Part shown: positions 1-11,999 of the stretch, in pieces | Position numbering within the stretch: position 1 is the stretch's first letter | How the letters are laid out: the number at the start of each line of letters is the position of its first letter | From: Brachypodium distachyon | Taxonomy: Eukaryota; Streptophyta; Magnoliopsida; Poales; Poaceae | Assembly (NCBI RefSeq): GCF_000005505.3 | Contig: NC_016135.3 | Span: forward strand, 27,118,758-27,182,757 | Direction of reading: 5' to 3' | DNA: 64,000 bases | The notes under the pieces: generated by a model | Seen by the model: only the letters and a program-made list of their open reading frames with translations | Databases searched by the model: none | What the model was told of the DNA's origin: nothing | Translations under genes and position numbers: made by a program

Positions 1-1954
1 TAAAGAACAGTTTTCATACTAGCTGTTCCCGAACGAACAGGGATTCAAATTCGAAAGATCTCCCTGCCAACGTTAATCCAACAAGCCCCTGAAAACCTAG
101 AAGGATTGGTGCACGGCCAGCAGCCACCTGCGGCTGATTCTTTCAAAGTCCCAACCTTTTCCCTGCGCCTTAGCCCAGCCGCCACATCCGCGTGTGACCC
201 AGTGACATTCCAGATCCGGCGAGCGCCGCCGGGAAGAACGGCCAACGCAGCTCGCAGCTCGGTTTTCCTGGAACGGCAGTTCCCCTCCTCTTCAAGCTCC
301 CAGGTTCTCCTGCTGCACATATCTTTTCCAGGCAGCTGCTTGTTACCCTGCACAGATTTCTTCACACCCGTAATTCCACCCTGGAAAAGCGAAGTGTAGA
401 ATGCGGGCAGATCCCTCATCTGCAAATCAGCAACACCGTCATCATCGTGCGATCCTCGTAGCAGGCACTACTAGCCAACAAGAGGAAGGCAGCATAATTG
501 ACAAGTTGGAAACCATCCAGAGAAGAAAAGGCATAAGAAGAGCTCCCACTGAATCTGCTTTCTGATGATCTCAACTAGACCTAACAGTAGTCAAATCCAG
601 GATACCACCAGCAAATGGACAAGAATTAATATGAGTCGAAACAATCGTCCTGAATTCGAATTATTGCAGTTCTTACGTGGAAAGCGTGCCTGGGAGTCTC
701 AAATAGTACATAGATAGATTACGATAAAGAGTTCCAACTAAGCATAGTCTCAGAAGATTTGAACGCTGCGTGCGAACGGACTGCTACGCTGAGTTACAAA
801 CCATCTAGGATAGAGTTAAACCGATACTGATTCCTAAGTGGAACCTACATAAATACCAGTTCACGACATCGGTGGCCTGCACCGAACGAATGTAGGTAAT
901 GGGGAGTTTTCTCGAGACGTGTACGGTGTACATGCAAGAGACAGGTACGAAGATGGGATGATTGGGGTCCTGGTGAAGTGTGCCGTCAAGAGCAAGAGTG
1001 AAACCATGTGCTGTCGAATCCTCGCAGGAGCCTGCGAATGTAGCCCAGGTCTAGATGTTAGTGGACAGAGATGAAGTTCAAACAATTGATTCAAGTGAAA
1101 TGGTCTCTAGTTCAAATATTGTAGTTGGTGAGACAAGAATTCGGATGTTCTTATAGGAGCCACTGAGTTGTTGTGCTGAGTGAACCAACAGTTAGTACAG
1201 AATTGAATAGTCAAATGCATGAAAAGATTCTCTCAATTTTACTTGGGTCTAAACATCCATGTGATCTTATTATCCAGAGCCATAGTATGTACATCGATGT
1301 CAGCAACCTGAATTTTCTAGACGATAGTGGATTGCTCAGAAAATTGATAGTATATCCACTTCTGCAGTTCCCTTCTGGAAGCATGTGTACATGATGTCAT
1401 AATTTTAGCCTCGGAGCATTTTGTATGATGAGATTTAGTTAACTGTTTCTGCCACCAACTATTCCTGGACATTATGCTTTATGATTTGTATAGCAACCAA
1501 AACCAGTCTTAACACATTTGGGAAAACCTAACAATAATCTAGATACTACACTCCATGATGCCTTCTTCAGTTTTCTAATAGTTCTATCAGGTAGTTTTAT
1601 AAGTCTGAGCAAACTCTTATCCTCACTGTCTACACTAATGGGGAAGCCGCCATTGAGCAATGGCAAGGAGTCCCCAGGATAGATCATCATGGGTTCCACA
1701 ATTAATTCTAATTGTAGTTTCCATGTTCTATTTGCCACACAGAATGGGGGTTTCCAGACCAGAATGTTAGATAAGATGGTTATGCCAGTCTTACGAACTA
1801 AAATTTGAAAAAAGCATTGATGTGTTGGCAGAATTGAACCAGAAGTAAAATAGCAAGCATTAACAGATCTAAGGATAAAATTTCACAATTTATATGTACG
1901 GAAGTACAATAACAGATCAATGTAGTTACCAGAAGCAGCACCATGGTCTTTCAC
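1..1954. other. 3' flank of the ARF gene, no supported gene
   Basis: This stretch lies downstream of the ARF stop codon and must hold its 3' UTR. I see no splice-consistent coding exon. A 126-codon open frame on the minus strand (45-425) sits in a locally GC-richer patch (about 100-360). It matches no family I know and has no neighbouring exon that fits, so I leave it unassigned. It could be the edge of a gene running off the left end. Confidence 0.4.
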
Positions 1955-4900
1955 TTAGGAAAGGTACCGCGGATCATTTCCTTGTTTGCCCAACTTATGG
2001 ACATCCTCAGGTGAAAGTATTTTGATGTACCATACACTATTCACGAATGACCTGCACCAATTGACACACGGATAAACTTAGACCATCATATCTTACATCA
2101 AGAAACATATCAAAAGTAAAGAGAAGTGTACTCTAAATATTTGACGTTTAAAGACCTGAGAAGATGTGGTTCAGAATAGTATGTACAGCGAATCGAATCC
2201 TACACTTAGCAGTCTAAAAATAACACGTCATGTAAAGCATATCCATTGGGCACTGAGCAGTCTGCACATTCTTGTTTGCTAGTAAATGCAAAAGGTGTAT
2301 CCATTTTCCCTAGTATGTGAATCAGTAAGTTATGAACTGTGGTTACCAGGTTGGCACTATCCATTTACCCTAGATGTATCTAAACAAACTATGTTGGCTC
2401 TTTGCATGCTGATGACCTATGATTGCAGTATGCCATACTTGCTACTCCCTCCGTTCCTAAATACTTGTCGCTGTTTTAGTGCAAGTTTTGCACTAAAACA
2501 GCGACAAGTATTTAGGAACGGAGGGAGTACATGTTAGACACCTCTATTATTTGAAAAAACAGATAGATTAAATAACAAGGTTACAATAACTGACACAGCT
2601 TTGCAAAATATAATGTGTACTTAGAAGGAGATCTAGTAAAAGAATAACCTTCTGATATATACTAATGGAGTATTTCTTGTTCAAAGCCTTGTCATAACCA
2701 ATAAAAATATGCCCAATATGTCAGGATGGAGGGAGTAATAAACAGATCTAGTAAATTTTTAAGTCCATTTTTTTCAACCGAAGGATATATCATCTCCTAA
2801 ACTATGTGGTGTCAAAATCTATAATACATCCCTTTCAAAAAAAATCTACAATACATAAAAAGGTTAGAATAGAACCTGGATTTATAATGTAAATATAGGT
2901 AACACTAAAGGAAACTCAAAGAAATCAGAATTCTAGAGATGGTTTCTTACTCCCAAGGGTCGTCTCCAAGGAGAAGCACATCATTCTCCCTGTCGACGAA
3001 TACAAGCTGCCAGCCTGATCTATCGGGGTCATCCAACTGACCCCTAATGCCGAACATCTGACCCAGTTCTTCTCGAAGTTCGGCATAATTAGAGAACCGG
3101 GTGATGTCCAAGGACCTCCCCACTGATCCTGACTTGTAAACCTGCACATTATTTAATGATTCCATTAGAATGGACTTGCACTTGATCTAGTAAAGACGAA
3201 ATGTATCACACCTACCTTCACAAAAGTTCTGCTTGTTGGGTCATTCTCTCCTGTATTTTGAAATATACCAGAAGAGTCGTCCAAGCAGCCATACATCGGA
3301 TTTTGCAGATAAGTTGATCCAGAAGGAATCGTCGACATGTTATTATCCACAACATTTGATGTCATGTTAGGCACCATGTTGTACAGTAGGGAGGAAGAAT
3401 CAACCTGAGGACTAAAAAGGGACTGGTTCTGCCCATCAGGACCAATTTTGTTTTCCAGAGAACCATCCTTACCTGTGGGTGAGTTAAGCAAAACCGAGCC
3501 CCCAAAAGACAGTGATGATGAACCCATAAACTTCTGCTTCCACGCCTGTTGTTGCTGTTGTTGTTGCTGTTGCTGTTGCTGTTGATGTTGTTGTTGCTGC
3601 TCATTAAGTGCAGGCTGATTAAATCTAGACAAGTCCACCGCTTTTGAACTTCCCTGAAGGAAGCTTGATTCGAGCATGTTGTCGCTGCTGCTAGAAGTGG
3701 TGAAGGTTGGAGAATTCACATGAGGATCAGAGAAGCCGAACTTTTCACGCAGATGACTTGGTAGTGATGTTGGACTGGGAAGAGCAGAACTAGTAGGAAC
3801 TTGATATGTTTGGTCTGGTTGAATCTTCTGTTTTTGATCAATGTGAGCCTGCTGCATTTGCTGGATCTGTTGCAGTTGGTGCTGGATAGCACTTGAGTTA
3901 AGCATTGTCTGAATATTTTGGTTCTCAGCACTAACTGTTTGCTGCTGGCTTGCTTGCTGCAGGATTTGTTGCTGCAACAGCGGGTTGAGGTTGCAGTGTT
4001 CTTGGGGGGACTGCATAGGCTGCTGAAGGTTTAGGAATTGCTGTTTCATATAACCACCCGACTGGGAGGCAGCAGCGGCAGCAACTACAGCTTGGTACTG
4101 ATCATGGTCAGTACTCATCAAGGATGGATGGAGCCTCTGTTGCCCCCAGGGGCCAATACCAGGCGACTGAAAGTTCAAAGACTGATAACCTCCATCACCA
4201 GCAACTCCTCTCAGCCACATCAAAGCATTGCTGTCATCTTAAGTGCAATACAACAATTAATAAATGAACATCAATGTGAATAACAGCATTGCTGTGATAA
4301 GAGCATACACAAAAAGACTAAAATGCATGGCAACATTGTTCCAACTTGGCACTTAAAAGAGTACTAATCCAGATTTCACTTAGCCCATACAGCTAATACA
4401 ACATATGGGAATAATTATTTCAGTTGTGCATATGTCAAGATATATACAACAATTGTGGGATTTAATCAATTATAATGCTTTGTTCCAGTAGAGAACTTAA
4501 CATGCTCCCAGCTATAAATTATCTTGCTTTGCTATCAGGTGGAGTAGTTAGATGGCAGACTCACAGCAAACAGACTGATGTAGCATCAAAATAAGACATG
4601 CCAGACTCAGTAGTAAGAACAATGACTAAATTGTACCATGAAGTCCAGCAACTCCAGAATACCAGGGATGCTTGACCCTCAGCGGAAACAGAGACGGGTA
4701 CATGGGGAAGGTTGTCAATGGTTCAATTTCCCATAAAGAAACCCTCGGTGGCCTTTCACCCGCGGTTGATTCATCCCAACCAACCTGCAGTTATAGCATC
4801 AAAGCCACTGGTTAGGGAGACCTTGAAATTTTTGAGCTTCCAGTTACCCTGGAGAAACAGAGAAATGATAGAGGGAAGAACTCTTTACATCAATTATTAT

Positions 4901-7900
4901 GAAATGAAAAACAATGATCTGCAAAAAACTATTTTTGTCCTTGACCAAAACAAATCATAACTACCATAACATCATTAGATAAAACGGATGGACAATTATT
5001 GGGGTGATAAAACAGAATATAGTATGATAAGAAGAAAAGAATAAAAAGAGCAGCAGAAATATCAGCGAAGGCGCAAATCAAGGGAAGAAAAAAAGGCAAA
5101 CATAAACCGTGGCTCGCTACAACACTAATCAGACAGTTGGCGGAATCAACCAAGACAGACTTTCAGAGCAAAATCGGTAAGAGAAAAAAAAATACCTTCA
5201 CCGATCTCCAGTAGGAACTAGCCCAACGCACTGGATCTGCATCACTTACTTCTGTAATTGTTCCCATGTACCTGCATTGCATTTAATATATCATAAATTT
5301 CATTCAGAAAATGCAACTATATAATTAGCATAAGTGACCCATAAAGTCTAAAAGAATACAGTGACTCCATAAAGTATAAAAGAATACACAAAAGAGAACG
5401 GCAACCTCAACTACAGCCATACATCCTGCAAACATGTACAAGCTTTTATGGTGCTAACCAAGCAAGAAGTACCAAGAAAGCATACCCGATCCATCACAGA
5501 TGATCTTTTTATAAACAGATATTTTATTCTAAAACAAAGATTGAATTATGGGATTTTGCTACTTCACCTGCGGACACTAGATTCCTCGGTCTCAAAGAGC
5601 ATCCTGAATCGCATCCCAACCGATATCCGGGTGTGAAAAACAGCCTTGATGTACTTTGAAAGTGGTATGACAAACTCTGATGGACATGCCCTACAAACAT
5701 TACTTTTGTAAAATTTGAACGCAAAGAGGAAATATAGCATTGCCATATATTAACAAAACAGTCCAAATTACCTTGGATTGTAGAAAATTGTGAAGCGACT
5801 ATTCGTGGAAGCAGCATGAGCGGCAGCTGCAAGGAGCCCTATGTGCATGCTGTCACTCGATAGAACAGAGGAAGGCATCACAGTCTGTGTCCGGCTGGCA
5901 CGCCTGATTCCCAGCCAAAGCTGGTTTTTCTCATTCCTACATCAATCATAGCGTGAACTGTAAGTTCAAGATGTTAGCCGCAGTAAAATAAACATCAACA
6001 AATAGTGAAGCTGACCATATGAAAAGCACAGAATCTCCAGCAACAAGTCTCTTAGCACTGACAAACACGCTCCAGCCTGTTGTTAACAGGTGTCGTTTAG
6101 GTTGGCCTGTGAGAAACAAGAATATTAGTACAAAGCTTGGCAATATGAAATGTTAATAAACAATTTTGATAGGAAACTTTAGTGGTTGACTATTAACATT
6201 AGTGTTAGGGCAATCTTTCTTGTGGTCATAGATGATGAAGTATACTCTAGTACAAAAAGGAGGAAGATGACACATATTCTGCACTGACGAATCCACAAGA
6301 AATAGGTTATGCTCCGTGGGGACAATTAGCCATCAAGACATAAGAAAAAAACCTAAATCGTCCAGCTGTACTGACTAGAAAGAGTGCACAGCTGCACACC
6401 TCAGTACAGAGAGTGACCCATTTGCAATTCTGATGGTACCCGACTACCATGAATGTCTGAGAAACATCTGACCAAATATGTCGGTTAATTGCAATTTATA
6501 TTTAATCCAGTACCGCCCCTCTTCAAGTATTAAAATTCAAAAGGTTTCAGTGCACTGCTATGCAACTTAATGCTTACAAGATACTAGTAGTAAAAAAAGC
6601 TGAATAAATTGCATTGTGCAGGTGATAATTCTGCGGGTACAGGCAGACAGCACACTTGGAAATGTTTGAAAGCACAGGATTTGATATAAGCCAAAAACAA
6701 AACTGAACTGCTTCCCAGAGCAAGGACACCAAATGATTAAAAACCTTATTTAAGACCAGTAAAGCTCACTGTGATCACTAAACCCAGACAGAGCCCTAGT
6801 GATATTGGAAACTTGCCTCGGAAGATGTGTCTGAACTTCCACTCGACATCATGAATATCCCGTGCAATTAGCTCCTGGGCAGGAGGCTGCTGTGTGAAAT
6901 CCTACAAACCACACTATACCACCTGTTATTGGCAACAGCAAACCCAAAACCCATGATGCAAAAGAACAGGAACAATGCACAGAACTCCACACTCATCACA
7001 CCAGAGGAGGGAAGACCCGCTCAGCGGCACGGCGGGGCACAGAGAACCCTCCGTGCGTGCTGGTGTCGCTCGCCGTCAGCGTCTTGCAGAAGTAATTTGT
7101 CGGCTGCTTGCTCATAATCCCCATCTCCGCAGGCAGGTAGGCATCGTTCTGCTCTTGCTGCATAAAATCAACACACAGCCGGAACCCATCAAAACTCCAT
7201 AAAAAATCGCACACCATCTAACCATTAAAAGCTCCACCATTCCCCCCGTTGCCTTACTGGGTTCAGCGGCTGCAGCGTCATCTGCGCGTACACTTCGTCA
7301 GTCTCCACATCAGCCTGCAAAAAAAATGACACCGCAACTCAGCATCGAAATAGACATGACCTATCGCCGCATCTGATGAGAAAGCTGAAGCAGTGCAGGA
7401 AATCACGTACATGCATTGTGACATCGTGGAGCTGGCAGATCAGCTGCGGCGGCAGGTTGGGGTAGTTGGGGATGTGACCCTCCACCTCCTTGTTCGTCGA
7501 CGCTGCCACCTTCACGCAGGCAGCCCAGACAACGCATTAGAAACACAAGCAAACCCACGCAGAGCAATATAGCCGAACACCTTGCACGCAGGTGTCGGGG
7601 TTAAAACCTAAGAGACAGAGAGAGAGGTGGAGCTCACCTGCTCGCTGTGGCCTTGCGGGAAGTAGACGACGCGCGTGCCGACGGTGGGGAGGCACACGAG
7701 CGGGCCGGCGCACGCGTGCCACAGCTCCGAGTTGAGGTTCTTCTTCTCTGCGCACGCCCAAAACACACAACACCCACCAAACCCCAGTAAACAACAACAA
7801 CAAATCAAACGAACTTAAACAAAAAAACAAGGAAGAAGCCAGCCAGCCAGCCGCAGCGCGCGTGAACAGCAGCAGCAAGCAAGGAAGCAAAACGAAGGAA

Positions 7901-7999
7901 AAACAAACCTAGCCAGCACGCACCTTCCTCCGGCGGCGGCGCGGGCAGCGGCGGCGGCGGCTGCTGCTGCCCGACGCTGGCCCCCGACGAGGAGCTCAT
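1955..7999 (-). CDS. Auxin response factor, ARF6/ARF8 class (14 coding exons, 831 aa)
   Basis: Nuclear transcription factor that binds auxin response elements and activates auxin-responsive genes. Exons read by eye: 7999-7924, 7747-7638, 7509-7411, 7314-7258, 7157-7002, 6901-6817, 6106-6016, 5936-5772, 5690-5568, 5271-5196, 4784-4637, 4237-3216, 3141-2951, 2051-1955. All phases join. The first in-frame ATG is at 7999. The B3 DNA-binding domain spans about residues 136-238 (starts [18 protein letters not shown]), the ARF domain about 262-367, and a long Q-rich activating middle region about 368-735 with a polyQ run. The C-terminal PB1 domain (about 737-822) keeps the conserved Lys and the acidic [14 protein letters not shown] motif. 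Q-richness and a miR167 site place it with ARF6/ARF8 (rice ARF6/12/17/25 group); I cannot choose the exact orthologue. The last exon is 32 codons and easily missed. Confidence 0.95.
2443..2529. mobile_element. Stowaway-type MITE, perfect palindrome, in last ARF intron
   Basis: An 87-bp element runs from TACTCCCTCCGTTCCTAAAT to its exact reverse complement. By direct reading the arms are 42 bp and perfectly complementary around a 3-base centre (GTT). The terminal TA pair fits the Stowaway target duplication. It lies in the 899-bp intron between the last two ARF exons, so it would be transcribed and could fold into a long hairpin. Confidence 0.92.
3002..3022 (-). promoter_or_regulatory. miR167 target site in ARF coding sequence
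   Basis: Read on the minus strand, these 21 bases in the PB1-encoding exon contain AGATCAGGCTGGCAGCTTGT. This complements miR167 except near the target 3' end (opposite the miRNA 5' end) and at one internal position. It is the same form as the established site in ARF6 and ARF8 transcripts, and encodes part of RSGWQLV. By family knowledge, miR167 would cut or repress this mRNA. Confidence 0.93.
3547..3602 (-). repeat. CAG/CAA microsatellite encoding ARF polyglutamine
   Basis: A run of mixed CAG and CAA codons, interrupted by one or two His codons, encodes a glutamine tract in the activation region of the ARF. Mixed codons make slippage less likely than pure CAG, but length variation between accessions is plausible. 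Confidence 0.9.
6107..6816 (-). other. GC-AG intron of the ARF gene
   Basis: The exon ends CGAG at 6817 and the intron begins GCAAGT, not GT. The next exon begins GC at 6106 and restores the conserved protein [12 protein letters not shown]. Using the nearby GT (four bases further in) would shift the frame and meet a stop at once. This is therefore a GC-AG intron with an otherwise ideal donor. Confidence 0.88.
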
Positions 8000-8460
8000 C
8001 GATCTCCCACCCCAAGAAGCACCAAATCCTAGCAAAACCTATCGACCCTCACGAATCCGCCAAGTCGTAACCCCATCCGCCACCCGGGGCCGCCTCAAAT
8101 CCGCCGCATTCTGCACCAAAACCAGTCAGCCCCCCGCATCAAACGCCATGGATAATAAAATAAAAGGCAGCGGAAGAAAAAGCACCAACAAAAGGGATAC
8201 CCCCGCCTAGCCGCGTACCTCATCCGCTCACCCGAGCTCGGAGATCGCCATGGTGGCCGGCCGGGTGGGGTTGGGGCTCTGGGGGAAGGGGAGAGAGAGA
8301 GAGAGAGGAGAGGGGGGATGGGAATGATTAGGTCTGGGGCATTTAAGCAAAGAGAGCGAGAGGAAGAGGGTGCGCGTGTGCGCTGGGGCGCAGTAGCGTG
8401 AGGGGAGTTCGCCAACAGTGGCAGCGAGAGAGAGAACTAGAGCGTTGCTGCTGCGTCGAG
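8000..8460 (-). promoter_or_regulatory. ARF 5' leader and proximal promoter, GA-rich, with a probable leader intron
   Basis: Upstream of the ARF start the minus strand is rich in CT runs (GA runs on the plus strand at about 8287-8317, 8427-8437 and 8499-8511). A good donor, GATGAG|GTACGC, lies near 8217, suggesting a leader intron as in other ARF genes. The transcription start cannot be fixed from sequence alone. No clear TATA box was seen in the expected place. Confidence 0.45.
8228..8251 (-). promoter_or_regulatory. Candidate 7-codon upstream ORF in the ARF leader
   Basis: On the minus strand CCACCATGG opens a short frame encoding MAISELG followed by TGA. The start context is close to ideal for plant initiation (A at -3, G at +4). 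If transcription starts upstream of 8251 this uORF precedes the ARF start and could lower its translation. uORFs are known in other ARF leaders such as ETTIN and MONOPTEROS; this one is inferred. Confidence 0.45.
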
Positions 8461-11400
8461 TTTTGAATAAAGCGAAGGAGAAGAGAGAGAAGCCGTGATG
8501 AGAGAGAGAGGGGAAAGTTGGAAAGCGGGTTTTCGAAAAAGCCGTATTTTATGGGCTCATGTAAGCCGCTGTCGGGCGGCCGTAACCGCGGCCGTAATGG
8601 AGAAACAGAGATAAGCTGACACCGGCATGGGGTAATGGTAAGTCTCTCTGCGCCGTGGGGCCACACCCATCAGTGCCTCTGCGACGTGGGGCCCACGTCC
8701 CCCGTCAGATCAGTGTTACTCACTCGTTCGGTCACAGACCACAGCTAAGCTTAAGCGTATATTACTAGCTCGGACGTGTTTGTCCAGTTTTGCCGGCCCT
8801 CCAGATTCTGCGAGACCCCCAAAAATTTGAAAATTTCTCTCGTCTCGCAGGGAAACAAACAAACCAGAGCAGAGCAGCTGCCTCTGCTGCAGTGCTGCCA
8901 CTGCTGCCGGTGAGTGTTTTTACGGTGAGCCTGCATGCATGATCGCGCCGTCTGGGAGAGTGAGACCGAGAACTGTTTGGAATAAGATTCCATCGAGATG
9001 AGAGCTAGGGAGGATTCCTCGTGTACGTGACGCCTGGTCCGTGGTGGAGAGCGAGAGATGAGGTAGGGATCATATCGTCGTATCATGCGATGCGATGATA
9101 AATCCCTTTAATTTGCCTCCCCAACTTCCTCCGACGTCCACTTGTACAAAAGGTGCGATGTTTTTTACGAATCGGAGAGAAAATTATACAGGAGTGCCTC
9201 CGGTCCGCCTAATAACAAGAAGAGATGTACGGCTCAGACACAAAGCGGCAAAGTGGCTTATATAAGCTTAGCTCATCGCGTCAAATTCCTTGATGGCAAT
9301 ATTATTTGAACCCCGGTCTCTCTTTACCTCCTAGACAAACTGACGGCATCTTCCGAACATGGGCGCGAGTATACAATCTTTAAGTCACCCCCCTTTTTCT
9401 GGGACGAGATTCCTTAATTTAGCTGCCAGACTGCGACGCCCGGCCGATCCCTCCTTAACTCGCGTCACCTGCCGCAACCACACTTATAATTGGCCACAAT
9501 TAAACCACAAACCCCTCAACTCTGTCCCGTTATCCCAAACATCCAACACTTCCCTTAATCCGGGCCGTAACACTCACACATTCTGTAATAACACTGGCTA
9601 CATCTCTAGCTACTTTAGTTTACGTGACAGCATGGCGCACTAAATTTATAAAGAAAAGAGTGGTATGGGTCTTTCGTACGGATCCGGACCCGAGATCTTT
9701 GTCACGTCTACTCGCCCAGTGCGCTCGCGCTTGCGGCCGCGACATGCCGGTCGTACCGTGACGCGACCCATGCAAAAGGCCCGCTCCGGCAGAGAAGAAA
9801 ACGATAAAGAAATAGTATCTCACTCACTCTCTTGCCGTAGACTGCTAGTACTACTGCGCCAGCACGCACGCTGTTATAGCTGTCCTCTCTCCTGGTTTTG
9901 TCGACTGATAATGAACGACGAGAAGGAAAATAAAAAAGGTGACATCGAAAACACGTTTGGACTAGCTCGTACTAGTACGCTGCGTGACTCGACGTTGCCC
10001 AGTAATATTCTCCACGTCTTTCACCTTTTTACACCCGCTTCAAAAACTACCGGTAGATGCTAGTTCGCCCCTACTACTCTGGTAAAAAAAAAAGGTTACT
10101 CGTGTCGTGCATCCAAGCAAAAGCAAGCAAGTCGTTGTCGTATGTACCCTAGTTAATTGTAAGACTTGGGCCGACTCTCAACAATAGTAATCCCCTGTTT
10201 TAAGTGGAAAAGCTAGGATAGTAGGCCCATCATTGTCATGACAAAAGTTACAAAGAGCCATGGTGAAAAATGCTTTCCGTGGATATTTTTAGTTGCAACC
10301 TCCCGCATCCGGGAGAAAAATCTAGCCTGATTGTCATGAGACTAAACCTTGAGCTAGCACCTAGCAGTTGTTAACTTCAACTCTGTAAAAGCGTACTACT
10401 CCATATAGACATATGGTGCCTTAAAAAGCTTCATGACAAGTGGGGCTCAAGGTTCACAAACAAGCTTCAGATGGGGTAAAGTAAAGCTAGATCCACATCA
10501 GTCTTAGTTAACTCCAGTGGTCACCAATGAGAGAGAGAGACGGGGGAAGGACCATGATGATGAGTCTCCGGATGAGAGGTGGCCGTGCCATCCGTACACA
10601 TGCAGCGGCAGGGCTTTTTTGACCGTGCATGTGTAGGAGAGGAGCATCAAATTAATGAGCTGTGGGCAGCTTACTTAAGGACTGTACGTACACTGGAGTT
10701 CGTCCTTGTACGTACTAGCACTCCCCACGACTACCTGGTCGGAGTACTACGACGACACACACGCTCCGTATTGGTCAACGGGAGCACGACACTTTCCCCA
10801 TATTTTCCTTGCTTTAGTACTATACTAAATTAATTAAGGCAGCTAGCTCGTGTACTTGACTTGTCCTGGAAAGTGCGAAGGCACAGTGAATGGTCCGGCA
10901 GTGGTAAGTTACCACTAACTTTTAACACACTTTAGTTTTCAGATTGAGAGTACTACGTACTGCTCCTGTCACGCAGGGGTGCGTGCTGGTGCCAAAACGG
11001 TCAAATTAAGATACCAGGTCGTTATTACTCTCCTGGTCGCACTTTACTGCTTGTGACTTGACGACAGATTAAGCGAGACAGTAAATTGTTACAGTAGCAT
11101 ATTCTAAAAAAGAAAGAGTAGATTGTTAGCCTAGACTAAGCGGCAGCTAGTAGTGCAGGTTGTCTGAAGTAAAAGAGTACTTACTCGCTTACAAGTATTT
11201 TACGTAGGACGACAGACATTCCTAAGACACGGATCAGCACGGAATTGTAGTTGGCATATGGCAACGGCATGGCTTCGTCACGACCTAGCTAGGGGAATCC
11301 AGGTAGCTTGGCAGCATTAGCTAGCTAGCTAGTAGCATACGTGTTGGCCTGTTCCGTAGCTTCACTCGGCCGGCGCGTCCATATGGACGATTGCTGTCGC

Positions 11401-11900
11401 GTAGACCCGGCGAAAGATCGATTATTACGTCCATCGGCTGGGCTCGAGAAAGTTTTGATATTAATTAGTCTAGTCTCTGCCTTATCTAAGCTAGCTAGAT
11501 AACTGATACCCAAAACAAAGCCAGCAGCATGTCACGATTTGTTCCTACTGCGAGGCCTGGATGTGCTGCTGCCCAGCTAGGTGTCCCCAAGGATTGTATG
11601 TTAGGACCAGAAAAATGTTACAATTACATTCTCGCGAAGGAAAAAAATGTACTGGCCTGATGGAACGATAGAGATGCGTGCGTACGTACAGTACATCTTT
11701 GCTAATCTCCGTGTCAAAAATTAGCCTGTCGTCGGGGTGTCTGTTCACCGACGCATCACGCACGCACGTACGGCCGCAAAAAAACGTGCGCGCGCACCTC
11801 ATGCATGTTGCGAGTACTATCTGAATTGTCCGTGCGTTACAACGGAGTAACAAAATAAAATGATACATTCGAATACCAGCATCAAAACTTTCTTTTTTTT
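8461..11900. other. Intergenic, upstream of the ARF gene
   Basis: No coding exon can be supported. The sequence mixes GC-moderate stretches with short GCTAGCTA runs and many ACGT-rich words (for example around 11680-11800). These could include ARF promoter elements, but I cannot assign any. Open frames here are short, overlap on both strands and lack splice-consistent neighbours. Confidence 0.6.
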
Positions 11901-11999
11901 TTACAAGCAACAAACATCATTTTGAAAAAGGTTTTTTTCGAAGATTTTCTCTCTAGATTCTGCTATTCCAGAAAACAATAATACCTTCCTTATGAAAAC

